Shown: positions 1 through 5,988, counted from the stretch's first letter. The stretch: DNA of 6,054 bases from Paracoccaceae bacterium (GCA_015487255.1 WFQA01000241.1:1-6054); one strand, 5' to 3'. Notes: a model not told the origin generated them from the sequence alone. Made by a program: numbers and translations.

Positions 1-613
1 CGGCGGGCAACAGCGCGCCGGTGGGGCAGGCCTGCACGCATTCACCACAAGCCACACAGGTAGAGGCCCCCATCGGGTCGCCCTGATCAAAGACAATCCG
101 GCTTTCCGAACCGCGCATCGCCATGCCGATCACATCGTTCACCTGCACATCCCGGCAGGCCTGCACACAGAGGTTGCAATGGATGCAGGCGTCAAGGTTG
201 ACCCGCATCGCCACATGGCTGTCATCCAGCAGCGGCACCCGCTCCGCTTTGGGAAAACGGCTTGTGGATACCCCGGCCAGCGCCGCCATATCCCAGAAAT
301 GGCTGTCACCTTCGGGCTGGTCGGTGATCAACAGTTCCATCACCATGCGCCGGGCCTTGCTGGCACGCGGGGTTGCGGTGCTGACCACCATCCCCGCCTC
401 GGCCTTGCGGGTGCAAGAGGGGGCCAGCACCCGCTCGCCCTTTATCTCCACCATACAGGCGCGGCAATTGCCCGAAGCCTCAAAACCGGGCCGGTCCGCA
501 TGGCACAGATGCGGCAATGCTGTGCCGTGGCGCCTGGCGAGGTCAAACAGGCTTTCACCGGGCAGGGCCTCAACCGGCTTATCGTCAAGAATGAGTTTGA
601 TCGGGTCTGGCAT
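1..613 (-). CDS. fdhF: Formate dehydrogenase alpha subunit, N-terminal part (cut by the left edge)
   Basis: Cytosolic formate dehydrogenase oxidises formate to CO2; this subunit carries the Mo-bis-MGD site and iron-sulfur clusters that pass electrons to partner subunits, normally towards NAD+. I translated 204 residues from the ATG at 613 (reverse strand). Residues 1-80 form a [2Fe-2S] ferredoxin-like domain with Cys37 (PHLCH), Cys50 and Cys53 (GNCRACMVEI) and Cys67. Residues 132-204 form a two-cluster [4Fe-4S] module: C143-x2-C146-x2-C149-x3-C153 and C186-x2-C189-x2-C192-x3-C196-P. The segments VNLDACIHCNLC and STCVACGECVQACPTGAL are typical of the FdsA/FdhF family of NAD-linked enzymes. The Mo-binding domain lies outside the window. 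A GGAG at 623-626 sits 9 bases before the start. NuoG and NiFe-hydrogenase diaphorase subunits share this N-terminal plan, but the motif wording fits formate dehydrogenase better. It is divergent from the LCCL gene, with no beta or gamma subunit gene directly upstream. Confidence 0.92.
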   Translation of the reverse strand, partial: MPDPIKLILDDKPVEALPGESLFDLARRHGTALPHLCHADRPGFEASGNCRACMVEIKGERVLAPSCTRKAEAGMVVSTATPRASKARRMVMELLITDQPEGDSHFWDMAALAGVSTSRFPKAERVPLLDDSHVAMRVNLDACIHCNLCVQACRDVQVNDVIGMAMRGSESRIVFDQGDPMGASTCVACGECVQACPTGALLPA

Positions 614-642
614 GGCTGAAGGCTCCGGCAAGATGGGGTGCC

Positions 643-671
643 ATGCTATCAAGCCCCAAAGCGCCGCGCAA
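643..671 (-). promoter_or_regulatory. Weak sigma-70-like promoter candidate for the formate dehydrogenase gene
   Basis: On the reverse strand TTGCGC (671-666) is followed after 17 bases by TAGCAT (648-643), matching the consensus hexamers at 3/6 and 4/6. The predicted start of transcription would lie roughly 20-25 bases before the ATG at 613. In GC-rich alphaproteobacteria such matches are common by chance, so this is only a candidate. Confidence 0.22.
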
Positions 672-710
672 TGCCGGTGATGCGGCCCGAAAGCCGTTTA
701 TCGGTTTTTA

Positions 711-736
711 ACCCGCCATGGCTAGGGTTGGCGGGT
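711..736 (+). repeat. Inverted repeat in the leader of the LCCL gene
   Basis: ACCCGCC (711-717) and GGCGGGT (730-736) are perfectly complementary 7-base arms around a 12-base loop. A second pairing, AACCC (710-714) with GGGTT (725-729), uses some of the same bases, so the two hairpins exclude each other. The element lies 14 bases upstream of the ribosome binding site. It could be a regulator site, an RNA structure in the leader, or chance. Confidence 0.4.
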
Positions 737-749
737 ATTTCACATAATC

Positions 750-755
750 AGGAGG
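750..755 (+). promoter_or_regulatory. Strong Shine-Dalgarno site fixing the LCCL gene start
   Basis: AGGAGG ends 5 bases before the ATG at 761. It is the best ribosome binding site in the window. It decides for 761 over the in-frame upstream ATG at 638, which would add 41 residues of unlikely sequence in front of a clear signal peptide. Confidence 0.85.
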
Positions 756-760
756 CTTAT

Positions 761-1429
761 ATGCGCATTCTTACCCCAATTGCCATTGTTTCAACCATTC
801 TTTGGGCCGGGGCAGGCTCGGGGCAGGAATCGGTTTCGGCTTGCGGCACCTTTCCCGCCGGGGCTGAAACTCTTGTGTGCGAATGTGAGGCCGGCTTCAC
901 CCCCGGGCCGGTTTGGGGCACCGATGTTTATACCGTTGACAGCGACATATGCGCCGCGGCCCAACAAGCCGGAGCCATCGGGGAAGAAGGCGGTCGGGTC
1001 ATGGTTGTGGCCACCGACGGGCGGGAAGAATATATCGCCAGCAGCCAAAACGGCATCACCTCCCAGCCCTGGGGCAAATGGGATAGAAGCATCATGTTTG
1101 TAAACCCCAACCTGATCATCGGCGTGGCGGCTGATGCCACCACCCCGCCCGAGGCTTGCGGCGTGCTGCCCGCAGGGCGTGACCGGGTAACCTGCTCTTG
1201 TGCCGCAAGTGCCACTGCTGCGGGCGGGGTATGGGGCAGCAACCCTTTTACCGCCGATAGCAGTATCTGTGCTGCGGCGCGGTTTTCCGGGGTGATCGGG
1301 CCGGGTGGTGGGGTGGTCACCGCCCAGCGAGGCCCCGGCATGCCCAATTATCGCGGCAGCACCGCCAACGGAATCACCACATCTGACTGGCAAAATTATG
1401 ACACAAGCCTGATTTTTGATCAAAATTAG
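761..1429 (+). CDS. Secreted protein with two tandem LCCL domains
   Basis: The 222-residue product begins with a short signal peptide: Arg2, a hydrophobic stretch at about 3-18, and likely cleavage near residues 18-22 (AGAGSGQE). Two LCCL domains follow, at about 27-114 and 132-221. Each has the same four-cysteine layout: C28-x11-C40-x-C42-x21-C64, and C133-x11-C145-x-C147-x22-C170. Each also has the family signatures VWG, (Y/F)T-x-DSxICAAA, G-x-I-G-x-x-GG and NGIT. Copy 1 keeps the W-G-x-W ending (W104, W107); copy 2 has only W210. LCCL domains are known from Limulus factor C, cochlin and apicomplexan surface proteins, with scattered bacterial members, and are thought to act as extracellular binding or adhesion modules. 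No catalytic domain or anchor is visible, so a periplasmic or secreted soluble protein is inferred. The ligand is unknown. The gene appears to be a single transcription unit, closed by the hairpin at 1438-1464. Confidence 0.85.
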   Translation: MRILTPIAIVSTILWAGAGSGQESVSACGTFPAGAETLVCECEAGFTPGPVWGTDVYTVDSDICAAAQQAGAIGEEGGRVMVVATDGREEYIASSQNGITSQPWGKWDRSIMFVNPNLIIGVAADATTPPEACGVLPAGRDRVTCSCAASATAAGGVWGSNPFTADSSICAAARFSGVIGPGGGVVTAQRGPGMPNYRGSTANGITTSDWQNYDTSLIFDQN

Positions 1430-1437
1430 AGTGCAGT

Positions 1438-1464
1438 CCCCAAAGCCGTGATCCGGCTTTGGGG
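1438..1464 (+). terminator. Terminator-like perfect hairpin after the LCCL gene
   Basis: CCCCAAAGCCG (1438-1448) and CGGCTTTGGGG (1454-1464) form a perfect 11-bp stem with a 5-base loop (TGATC), starting 8 bases after the LCCL stop codon. A run of T expected of a classical intrinsic terminator is missing: AAAATTACG follows instead. The strength and position of the stem still favour a transcript end or 3' stabiliser that separates this gene from ttcA. Confidence 0.6.
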
Positions 1465-1535
1465 AAAATTACGCGTAAAGCGATTTGCCTGCCATCCCCC
1501 TTGCGCCTTTGGCGGCAAATGCGTATCTGCCACCC

Positions 1536-2378
1536 ATGCAAGATCAAGCCGATGATATCCACCCGCTGTTTTATGGCGCGCCCTCAACCACCGCTTTCAG
1601 AAAGCTGCGCAAGCGTATCATCCGGCAGGCCCGTGAAGCGGTAGAGACCTATGATATGGTCGAGCGCGGGGCGCGGTGGATGGTCTGCCTTTCCGGCGGT
1701 AAAGACAGCTACACCCTGCTCGCCGCATTGATCGAGCTGAAATGGCGCGGGCTGCTGCCGGTGGAATTGCTGGCGGTGAACCTCGATCAGGGCCAGCCCG
1801 GCTTTCCAGCAACGGTGCTGCCGGAATTCCTCAAAAAAATGGGGGTTGAGCACCGGATCGAATATCAGGACACCTATTCGATTGTCAAAGAAAAGGTGCC
1901 GGCCAACCAAACCTATTGCGCCCTGTGTTCGCGTCTGCGCCGGGGCAATCTTTACCGAATCGCCCGCGAGGAGGGCTGCGCGGCAGTGGTGCTTGGCCAC
2001 CACCGCGATGACGCGCTGGAAACCTTTTTCATGAACCTGTTTCATGGCGGCAAGCTGGCGGCGATGCCCGGCAAGCTGCTCAATGATGAAAAAGACCTGT
2101 TTGTGCTGCGCCCCCTGATCAACGTGAGTGAGGCGGATTGCGAAAAATTTGCAACTTCAATGAATTACCCTATTATTCCGTGTGATCTTTGCGGCTCGCA
2201 AGACGGTTTGCAGCGCCAGCAGATCAAGCGCCTGCTGGATGGCTGGGAGACCAATGCACCGGGGCGGCGCAATGTGATCTTCAAGGCGCTGACCAATGGC
2301 AACCCCAGCCATCTGCTCGACCCGGAGATGTTTGACTTCACATCTCTGCAACGAATCATCTCTGACAGGGGCAAATAA
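1536..2378 (+). CDS. ttcA: TtcA, tRNA 2-thiocytidine(32) synthetase
   Basis: TtcA activates C32 of certain tRNAs with ATP and replaces its 2-oxygen with sulfur delivered through a cysteine desulfurase, using a [4Fe-4S] cluster; it acts in the cytosol. The 280-residue product has the PP-loop SGGKDS at 53-58, the CALC pair (Cys128, Cys131) followed by SRLRRGNLYRIA, the motif LGHHRDDALETFFMNLFHGG at 153-172, and IPCDLCGSQDG with Cys216 and Cys219. By comparison with E. coli TtcA, the cluster ligands should be Cys128, Cys131 and probably Cys219. All key residues are present and the length is normal. I chose the ATG at 1536 (MQDQADDIHPLF) because the family homology starts there. An in-frame ATG at 1485 would add 17 unlike residues. 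Neither start has a good Shine-Dalgarno site, so the start is less certain than the identity. yidC follows after an 80-base gap. Confidence 0.95.
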   Translation: MQDQADDIHPLFYGAPSTTAFRKLRKRIIRQAREAVETYDMVERGARWMVCLSGGKDSYTLLAALIELKWRGLLPVELLAVNLDQGQPGFPATVLPEFLKKMGVEHRIEYQDTYSIVKEKVPANQTYCALCSRLRRGNLYRIAREEGCAAVVLGHHRDDALETFFMNLFHGGKLAAMPGKLLNDEKDLFVLRPLINVSEADCEKFATSMNYPIIPCDLCGSQDGLQRQQIKRLLDGWETNAPGRRNVIFKALTNGNPSHLLDPEMFDFTSLQRIISDRGK

Positions 2379-2389
2379 CCCAAAAACCC

Positions 2390-2418
2390 TTGACCTTTCC
2401 CCCTTCAGCCTGTTGAAC
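2390..2418 (+). promoter_or_regulatory. Possible promoter in front of yidC
   Basis: TTGACC (2390-2395; 5/6 match to the -35 consensus) lies in the 80-base gap between ttcA and yidC. At a 17-base spacing the -10 position holds TTGAAC (2413-2418), only a 3/6 match. A good -35 with a poor -10 is common in Rhodobacterales promoters, so an independent promoter for the yidC operon is plausible but unproven. Read-through from ttcA is the alternative. Confidence 0.33.
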
Positions 2419-2447
2419 CCAACAAGATGAATAATTGACCGCCAAGC

Positions 2448-2451
2448 GGAG
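2448..2451 (+). promoter_or_regulatory. Ribosome binding site fixing the yidC start
   Basis: GGAG ends 7 bases before the ATG at 2459. This supports 2459 over the TTG at 2435, which would place eight extra residues in front of the typical MxDQNKN beginning of alphaproteobacterial YidC. Confidence 0.75.
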
Positions 2452-2458
2452 TGTTTCC

Positions 2459-4270
2459 ATGCAAGACCAAAACAAAAACATGATTCTGGCGATTGCTCTC
2501 AGCATGGCCGTGATTTTTGGCTGGGCGATTTTGTTTCCACCCGAGCCAACCCCGCCCGCGCCAAACACCCAGCTCGAGGCCCTGCCCCAGGGCAGCCTGA
2601 CCCCCCCTGCTGCTGGTGGTGAAGGCTCCAACACGCCGCCCGTTCTGGCCAGTGATCAGGCCGGCACACCCGCCGCCACCGAGGTTGATATCGAGACCGC
2701 CCCGCGTATCGATATCCGCACGCCTGAACTTTCCGGCTCGATCTCGCTTGTTGGCGGGCGGCTCGATGATCTGCACCTGACCGAATATAACGTCAACCTC
2801 GGGGATGACAGCGAAAAGGTGGTGCTGCTTTCACCAACCGATTCAGACACGCCTTATTATGCGGTCTGGGGCTGGGCCGGCACCGCGGCAGGCAATGGCG
2901 GCGGCACCCCCAATGCCACCACGCTCTGGACGCTTGAAAGCGGCACCATACTGACAGACACCTCGCCGATAACCCTGAAATGGGATAATGGCGCGGGCTT
3001 GATCTTTCGCCGCACCATCTCGGTGGATGACCAATATATGTTTGACATCGAGCAGAGCGTCGAAAACAGCACGGGCGAAACCGTGCGGCTGGCCCCTTAT
3101 GGCATTATCGCCCGCCACGGCGAGCCGGAAACCACCGGTTTTTATCTGCTGCATGAAGGGGTGGTGCGCGCCTCTGACGGCGAGATCGAAGAACTGAATT
3201 ACAGTGATATGCCCGATTTTCCTGTTGTGCCGGGCGATGGCCCGGTCGAGATTATCGACGTGAAGGAAAACGGCTGGATCGGCTTTACCGACAAATACTG
3301 GATGACCGCCCTGATCCCCCAGCCGGGGCAGCCTTTTACATCGGTCGCCAAATATACGCCGGGCAACGATACCTACCAAACCGATGCGCGCCTGCCCGCC
3401 ATGGATGTGGCTGCCGGGCAAACGGCAGTGATGAACACCTCGCTGTTTGCCGGGGCCAAGGTGGTGGATATCATCAAAGGGTATCAGGCTGATCGCGGCA
3501 TCGACCGCTTTATCGATTCGATCGACTGGGGCTGGTTTTATTTCATCACCAAGCCGATGCAATGGCTGCTTTCCAAGGTGCAGGGGATTGTCGGCAATAT
3601 GGGTTTTGCCATTATCGGGCTGACGCTGATCGTAAAAATCGCGCTCTTCCCGCTGGCCTATAAATCCGCCGTGTCGATGGCGAAGATGAAAAAACTGCAG
3701 CCCGAAATGGCCAAGCTGAAGGAACGCTTTGGCAAAGACAAGCAGGCGCTGCAAAAAGAAACCATGGCGTTTTACAAAAAAGAAGGGGTCAACCCGGCGG
3801 CGGGCTGTTTGCCGATTTTGATCCAGATCCCGATCTTCTTTGCGCTTTACAAGGTGCTGTTTGTGGCGATCGAGATGCGCCACGCGCCGTTTATCTGGTG
3901 GATACAGGACCTTTCCGCACCGGACCCTTCAAGCTGGCTCAACCTGTTTGGCCTGCTGCCTTATGATGTTTCATGGGCGCCGCAGCTTGTTTCCATCGGG
4001 CTGTTTCCGGTTCTGATGGGGGTCACCATGTGGATGCAGCAAAAGCTCAACCCGGCCCCGACCGAGAAAACCCAGGCGATGATATTGGCCTGGATGCCGT
4101 GGGTGTTCATGTTCATGCTTGGCGGCTTTGCTTCGGGGTTGGTGATTTACTGGGTGGCCAATAACACGCTCACCTTCTTGCAGCAGTATTTCATCATGCT
4201 CTCGCAGGGGGTCAAGCCGGATGTGTTTGGCAATATCATTGCCAGCTTCAAAAAGAAAAAATCCGAATAA
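2459..4270 (+). CDS. yidC: YidC membrane protein insertase
   Basis: YidC inserts and folds inner-membrane proteins, alone or with SecYEG. The 603-residue protein shows the Gram-negative layout. Membrane segment 1 is at about 8-26 (MILAIALSMAVIFGWAILF), followed by a Pro/Gly/Thr-rich linker (27-80) and a large periplasmic P1 domain (about 81-355). An amphipathic helix (about 353-378) precedes the conserved five-helix core: TM2 381-401, cytoplasmic coiled-coil loop 402-449 (SMAKMKKLQPEM, then VNPAAGC), TM3 450-471, TM4 about 507-526, TM5 about 540-556 and TM6 about 558-580. The tail is basic (FKKKKSE). The groove position that is Arg366 in E. coli (VRGIMYPL) is Lys393 here (VKIALFPL), so the positive charge is kept. 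The length is usual for alphaproteobacteria. The stop codon TAA directly abuts the next ATG. A good ribosome binding site (2448-2451) sets the start. Identity is essentially certain. Confidence 0.98.
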   Translation: MQDQNKNMILAIALSMAVIFGWAILFPPEPTPPAPNTQLEALPQGSLTPPAAGGEGSNTPPVLASDQAGTPAATEVDIETAPRIDIRTPELSGSISLVGGRLDDLHLTEYNVNLGDDSEKVVLLSPTDSDTPYYAVWGWAGTAAGNGGGTPNATTLWTLESGTILTDTSPITLKWDNGAGLIFRRTISVDDQYMFDIEQSVENSTGETVRLAPYGIIARHGEPETTGFYLLHEGVVRASDGEIEELNYSDMPDFPVVPGDGPVEIIDVKENGWIGFTDKYWMTALIPQPGQPFTSVAKYTPGNDTYQTDARLPAMDVAAGQTAVMNTSLFAGAKVVDIIKGYQADRGIDRFIDSIDWGWFYFITKPMQWLLSKVQGIVGNMGFAIIGLTLIVKIALFPLAYKSAVSMAKMKKLQPEMAKLKERFGKDKQALQKETMAFYKKEGVNPAAGCLPILIQIPIFFALYKVLFVAIEMRHAPFIWWIQDLSAPDPSSWLNLFGLLPYDVSWAPQLVSIGLFPVLMGVTMWMQQKLNPAPTEKTQAMILAWMPWVFMFMLGGFASGLVIYWVANNTLTFLQQYFIMLSQGVKPDVFGNIIASFKKKKSE

Positions 4271-5023
4271 ATGGCAGGCGGTGTCAGCACCCTGTTTTGC
4301 CACCCGATCAAGGGGGTGGGCCGCTGCCGGGTTGCAAACACTGATTTGCTGGCCGGGCAAACCATGGCTGATGACCGGATATGGGCCGTGACCCACGAAG
4401 CCAGCCGTTTTGACCCGGCCAACCCGGCCTGGGCGGCCTGCAACAATTTTATGCGCGCCGCCAAGGCACCGGGTTTGCAGATGATCGGGCTGAGCCGAAA
4501 CGGCGCGGAATACACGCTGAAGTGCGATGGCCGGCCGGTTTTCAGTTTTGACCCGGATGATGACAGTCAGCACGAGGGTTTCATCAACTGGCTGGCGCAA
4601 TTCATCCCCGCCAACCGCGCCCGGCCCAAAGCGCTGGTAAAAGCCCCGGCGCAGGGCATGACCGACAGTGATTTCCCCTCGATCTCGATCCTGAGCACAA
4701 CCTCGCTTGCGGCGCTGGCACAGGCGGCTGGCAAACCGGTTGAAATGGAACGGTTTCGCGGTAATATCTGGCTCGGCGGCTTTGCGCCCTGGGCCGAGCG
4801 GGGGTGGGTCGGCAAGAGCATCCGCATTGGCGGGGCCGAGATCGAGCTGCGTGAGCAGATCACCCGCTGCATGGCCACCACCGCCAACCCGGTGAGCGGC
4901 GCACAGGATATCGCGACCCTGCAATTGCTGGAAAGCAACTGGGGCCATCGCCAATTTGGCCTTTATGGCGTGGTTACAAAATCCGGCCCTGTGGCGCTGA
5001 ATGACAAGGTGGAACTGCTATGA
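4271..5023 (+). CDS. MOSC-domain protein of the yidC operon
   Basis: The 250-residue protein has the two-part form of MOSC proteins: an N-terminal beta-barrel (about 1-95, beginning with the HPIKGVGR motif typical of MOSC_N) and a C-terminal MOSC domain (about 105-250). In the latter, R161-F162-R163-x-N165 and GWVGKSIRIGGAEIEL lead to ITRC with Cys200, the conserved cysteine that in this superfamily binds molybdenum or carries sulfur. No signal peptide, membrane segment or C-terminal [2Fe-2S] domain (as in E. coli YcbX) is seen, so it is probably cytosolic and needs a separate redox partner. Known relatives (mARC, YcbX, YiiM) reduce N-hydroxylated compounds; the substrate here is unknown. The ATG starts directly after the yidC TAA, in the same frame and without its own Shine-Dalgarno site, so translation probably depends on ribosomes finishing yidC. 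It overlaps ysxC by 4 bases. Confidence 0.9.
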   Translation: MAGGVSTLFCHPIKGVGRCRVANTDLLAGQTMADDRIWAVTHEASRFDPANPAWAACNNFMRAAKAPGLQMIGLSRNGAEYTLKCDGRPVFSFDPDDDSQHEGFINWLAQFIPANRARPKALVKAPAQGMTDSDFPSISILSTTSLAALAQAAGKPVEMERFRGNIWLGGFAPWAERGWVGKSIRIGGAEIELREQITRCMATTANPVSGAQDIATLQLLESNWGHRQFGLYGVVTKSGPVALNDKVELL

Positions 5024-5670
5024 ATATTCCCTTCCCGCTCGCCCAACCCCCCGAGCCACTGGCGCTTGAGCGTGGCCGCAAGCTGTTTGCCGGCAATACT
5101 GATTTTTTAAAAGGCGTGGTGGCGATGGACGGCATGCCCCCGGCGGACCGGATCGAGGTCTGCTTTGCCGGGCGCTCCAATGTTGGCAAATCCACCCTGA
5201 TCAACGCGCTCACCGGGCGCAAGGCGCTGGCCCGCACCTCCAACACCCCCGGGCGCACGCAGGAGATCAACTTTTTCACCCTGCTGGAGCGCCACTATCT
5301 GGTGGACCTGCCCGGCTATGGCTTTGCCAATGCGCCCCTGCCGGTGGTGGAAAAATGGCAACGCCTGCTCAAGGCCTATCTTTCCGGCCGCGCCACCCTG
5401 CGCCGGATTTTCATGCTGATCGACAGCCGCCACGGCCCAAAGCAGGTGGATGAGGAGATCATGGAACTGCTCGGCACCGCCGCTGTCACCTTTCAGGTGG
5501 TGCTGACCAAAGTCGATAAGCCGAGCAAGGGTGATTATACCAAGGTATTGGAAAAAACCCGCAAGGTGCTGCAAGCCTACCCGGCTGCCTATCCCGAGAT
5601 CATCGCGACCTCGTCTGAAAAGGGCATTGGGCTGGATATTTTGCGCACGGTCGTTGCGACAATGGAATAG
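5020..5670 (+). CDS. ysxC: YsxC/EngB (YihA) ribosome-biogenesis GTPase
   Basis: This TrmE-Era-EngA-EngB-Septin class GTPase helps assemble the large ribosomal subunit. The 216-residue protein has every G motif: G1 GRSNVGKS at 51-58, the switch I segment TSNTPGRTQEINFF at 73-86, G3 DLPGYGFA at 96-103, G4 TKVD at 163-166 and G5 SSEKG at 198-202. Length and order are normal for the family, and nothing is missing. The start overlaps the MOSC stop in ATGA (5020-5023). An AAGGTGGA (5006-5013) lies 6 bases upstream, so coupled and independent initiation are both possible. In related Rhodobacterales the next gene is usually argB (from memory); here an AT-richer non-coding stretch follows. Confidence 0.97.
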   Translation: MNIPFPLAQPPEPLALERGRKLFAGNTDFLKGVVAMDGMPPADRIEVCFAGRSNVGKSTLINALTGRKALARTSNTPGRTQEINFFTLLERHYLVDLPGYGFANAPLPVVEKWQRLLKAYLSGRATLRRIFMLIDSRHGPKQVDEEIMELLGTAAVTFQVVLTKVDKPSKGDYTKVLEKTRKVLQAYPAAYPEIIATSSEKGIGLDILRTVVATME

Positions 5671-5671
5671 G

Positions 5672-5687
5672 TTGAGGAATTCCTCAA
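5672..5687. repeat. Perfect 16-bp palindrome immediately after ysxC
   Basis: TTGAGGAATTCCTCAA begins one base after the ysxC stop codon. As RNA it could fold into a 6-bp stem with an AATT loop, but no T-run follows, so it would be a weak terminator. A binding site for a dimeric regulator is the alternative. It is centred on GAATTC. Confidence 0.6.
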
Positions 5688-5772
5688 TATAACGGCTGGC
5701 CGAAATACCCTTTGCCCAAACCCGGGGCGACGCCTCTTTCAAAATCCAGGCAAACAGCGTTTTTTCCATTCT

Positions 5773-5840
5773 TATGCATATTATTGGCTGCCACTCGACC
5801 GTTGACAGTGCGTTTTTGGATTTCCGATCAAAGTTTGATG
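5773..5840 (+). repeat. Word cluster A: TATGCATATT, TTGACAGT, GGATTTC/GTTTGATG
   Basis: TATGCATATT lies at 5773-5782, TTGACAGT at 5802-5809, GGATTTC at 5818-5824 and GTTTGATG at 5833-5840. All four words recur exactly in 5984-6045, although the first two are in the opposite order there. The set looks like a degenerate duplication or two copies of one regulatory module. Confidence 0.4.
5827..5839. repeat. Perfect 13-bp palindrome ATCAAA-G-TTTGAT
   Basis: Six-base arms flank a single central G. The half-sites face outward compared with an FNR box (TTGAT-N4-ATCAA), so FnrL is not the obvious reader. It overlaps the second part of word cluster A. Confidence 0.45.
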
Positions 5841-5866
5841 CCCCTCAGGCATTTGCATTTAGGGTT

Positions 5867-5880
5867 ATCGAATATTCGAT
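5867..5880. repeat. Perfect 14-bp palindrome ATCGAATATTCGAT
   Basis: Seven-base arms meet with no spacer. The site is followed directly by GCATTCGG, giving a partial extra TTCG-type half-site. It is a possible operator for a dimeric regulator; no known motif is recognised. Confidence 0.5.
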
Positions 5881-5973
5881 GCATTCGGACACATCCCGCC
5901 CAGAATGGCACTAAAGCGCGACAGGCCCACCCCGTCGCGGCCATCAGGCACAGAACAAAAATCCAAATTAATC

Positions 5974-5988
5974 GTCAATAATATTGAC
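5974..5988. repeat. Perfect 15-bp palindrome GTCAATA-A-TATTGAC
   Basis: Seven-base arms flank a single central A. The right arm supplies five of the six bases of the TTGACA box at 5984-5989. Its place over the -35 element fits an operator for a MarR-like or other small dimeric regulator; the class of regulator is inference. Confidence 0.55.

Noticed and set aside
123..680. Plus-strand open frame opposite the formate dehydrogenase gene
   Set aside because: The minus strand encodes clear iron-sulfur motifs here. The plus-strand product is a shadow with no recognisable features.
638..760. N-terminal extension of the LCCL protein from the ATG at 638
   Set aside because: It would bury the signal peptide. 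The ATG at 761 has AGGAGG at the right distance.
1414..1425. Perfect 12-bp palindrome TTTTGATCAAAA at the end of the LCCL gene
   Set aside because: It lies within codons for Ile-Phe-Asp-Gln-Asn and is easily explained by coding. It lacks the 4-base spacer of an FNR site.
1483..1520. Inverted repeat ATTTGCC / GGCAAAT upstream of ttcA
   Set aside because: The 7-bp stem has a 24-base loop and is too weak, alone, to call a regulatory structure.
1485..1535. Earlier in-frame start for ttcA at 1485
   Set aside because: The extra 17 residues do not resemble TtcA proteins and no ribosome binding site precedes 1485. Family similarity begins just after 1536.
2843..3883. Long open frame (346 codons) on the minus strand inside yidC
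   Set aside because: It is fully antisense to an unmistakable yidC. Its product is rich in His, Arg and Gly with no domain, as expected of a shadow frame in GC-rich coding DNA.
4249..4264. A-rich run at the end of yidC as a ribosomal frameshift site
   Set aside because: The heptamers do not fit the best slippery pattern. No structured stimulator is seen, and the -1 frame would end after about 30 codons without a domain.
3971..4954. Long open frame (327 codons) on the minus strand across yidC and the MOSC gene
   Set aside because: It is antisense to two well-supported genes, has low-complexity composition and no motif.
5802..5831. Second TTGACA box (5802-5807) as a promoter
   Set aside because: No acceptable -10 box follows: the best is GATCAA at an 18-base spacing, 3/6. 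It is kept only as a repeated word.
5774..5914. 46-codon plus-strand frame starting MHIIGCHSTV
   Set aside because: The composition is plausible, but there is no Shine-Dalgarno site and no family is recognised. It is not enough to call a gene.
5712..5981. 89-codon plus-strand frame downstream of ysxC
   Set aside because: It has no ribosome binding site, no recognisable motif and unlikely composition, and it runs across several palindromes.
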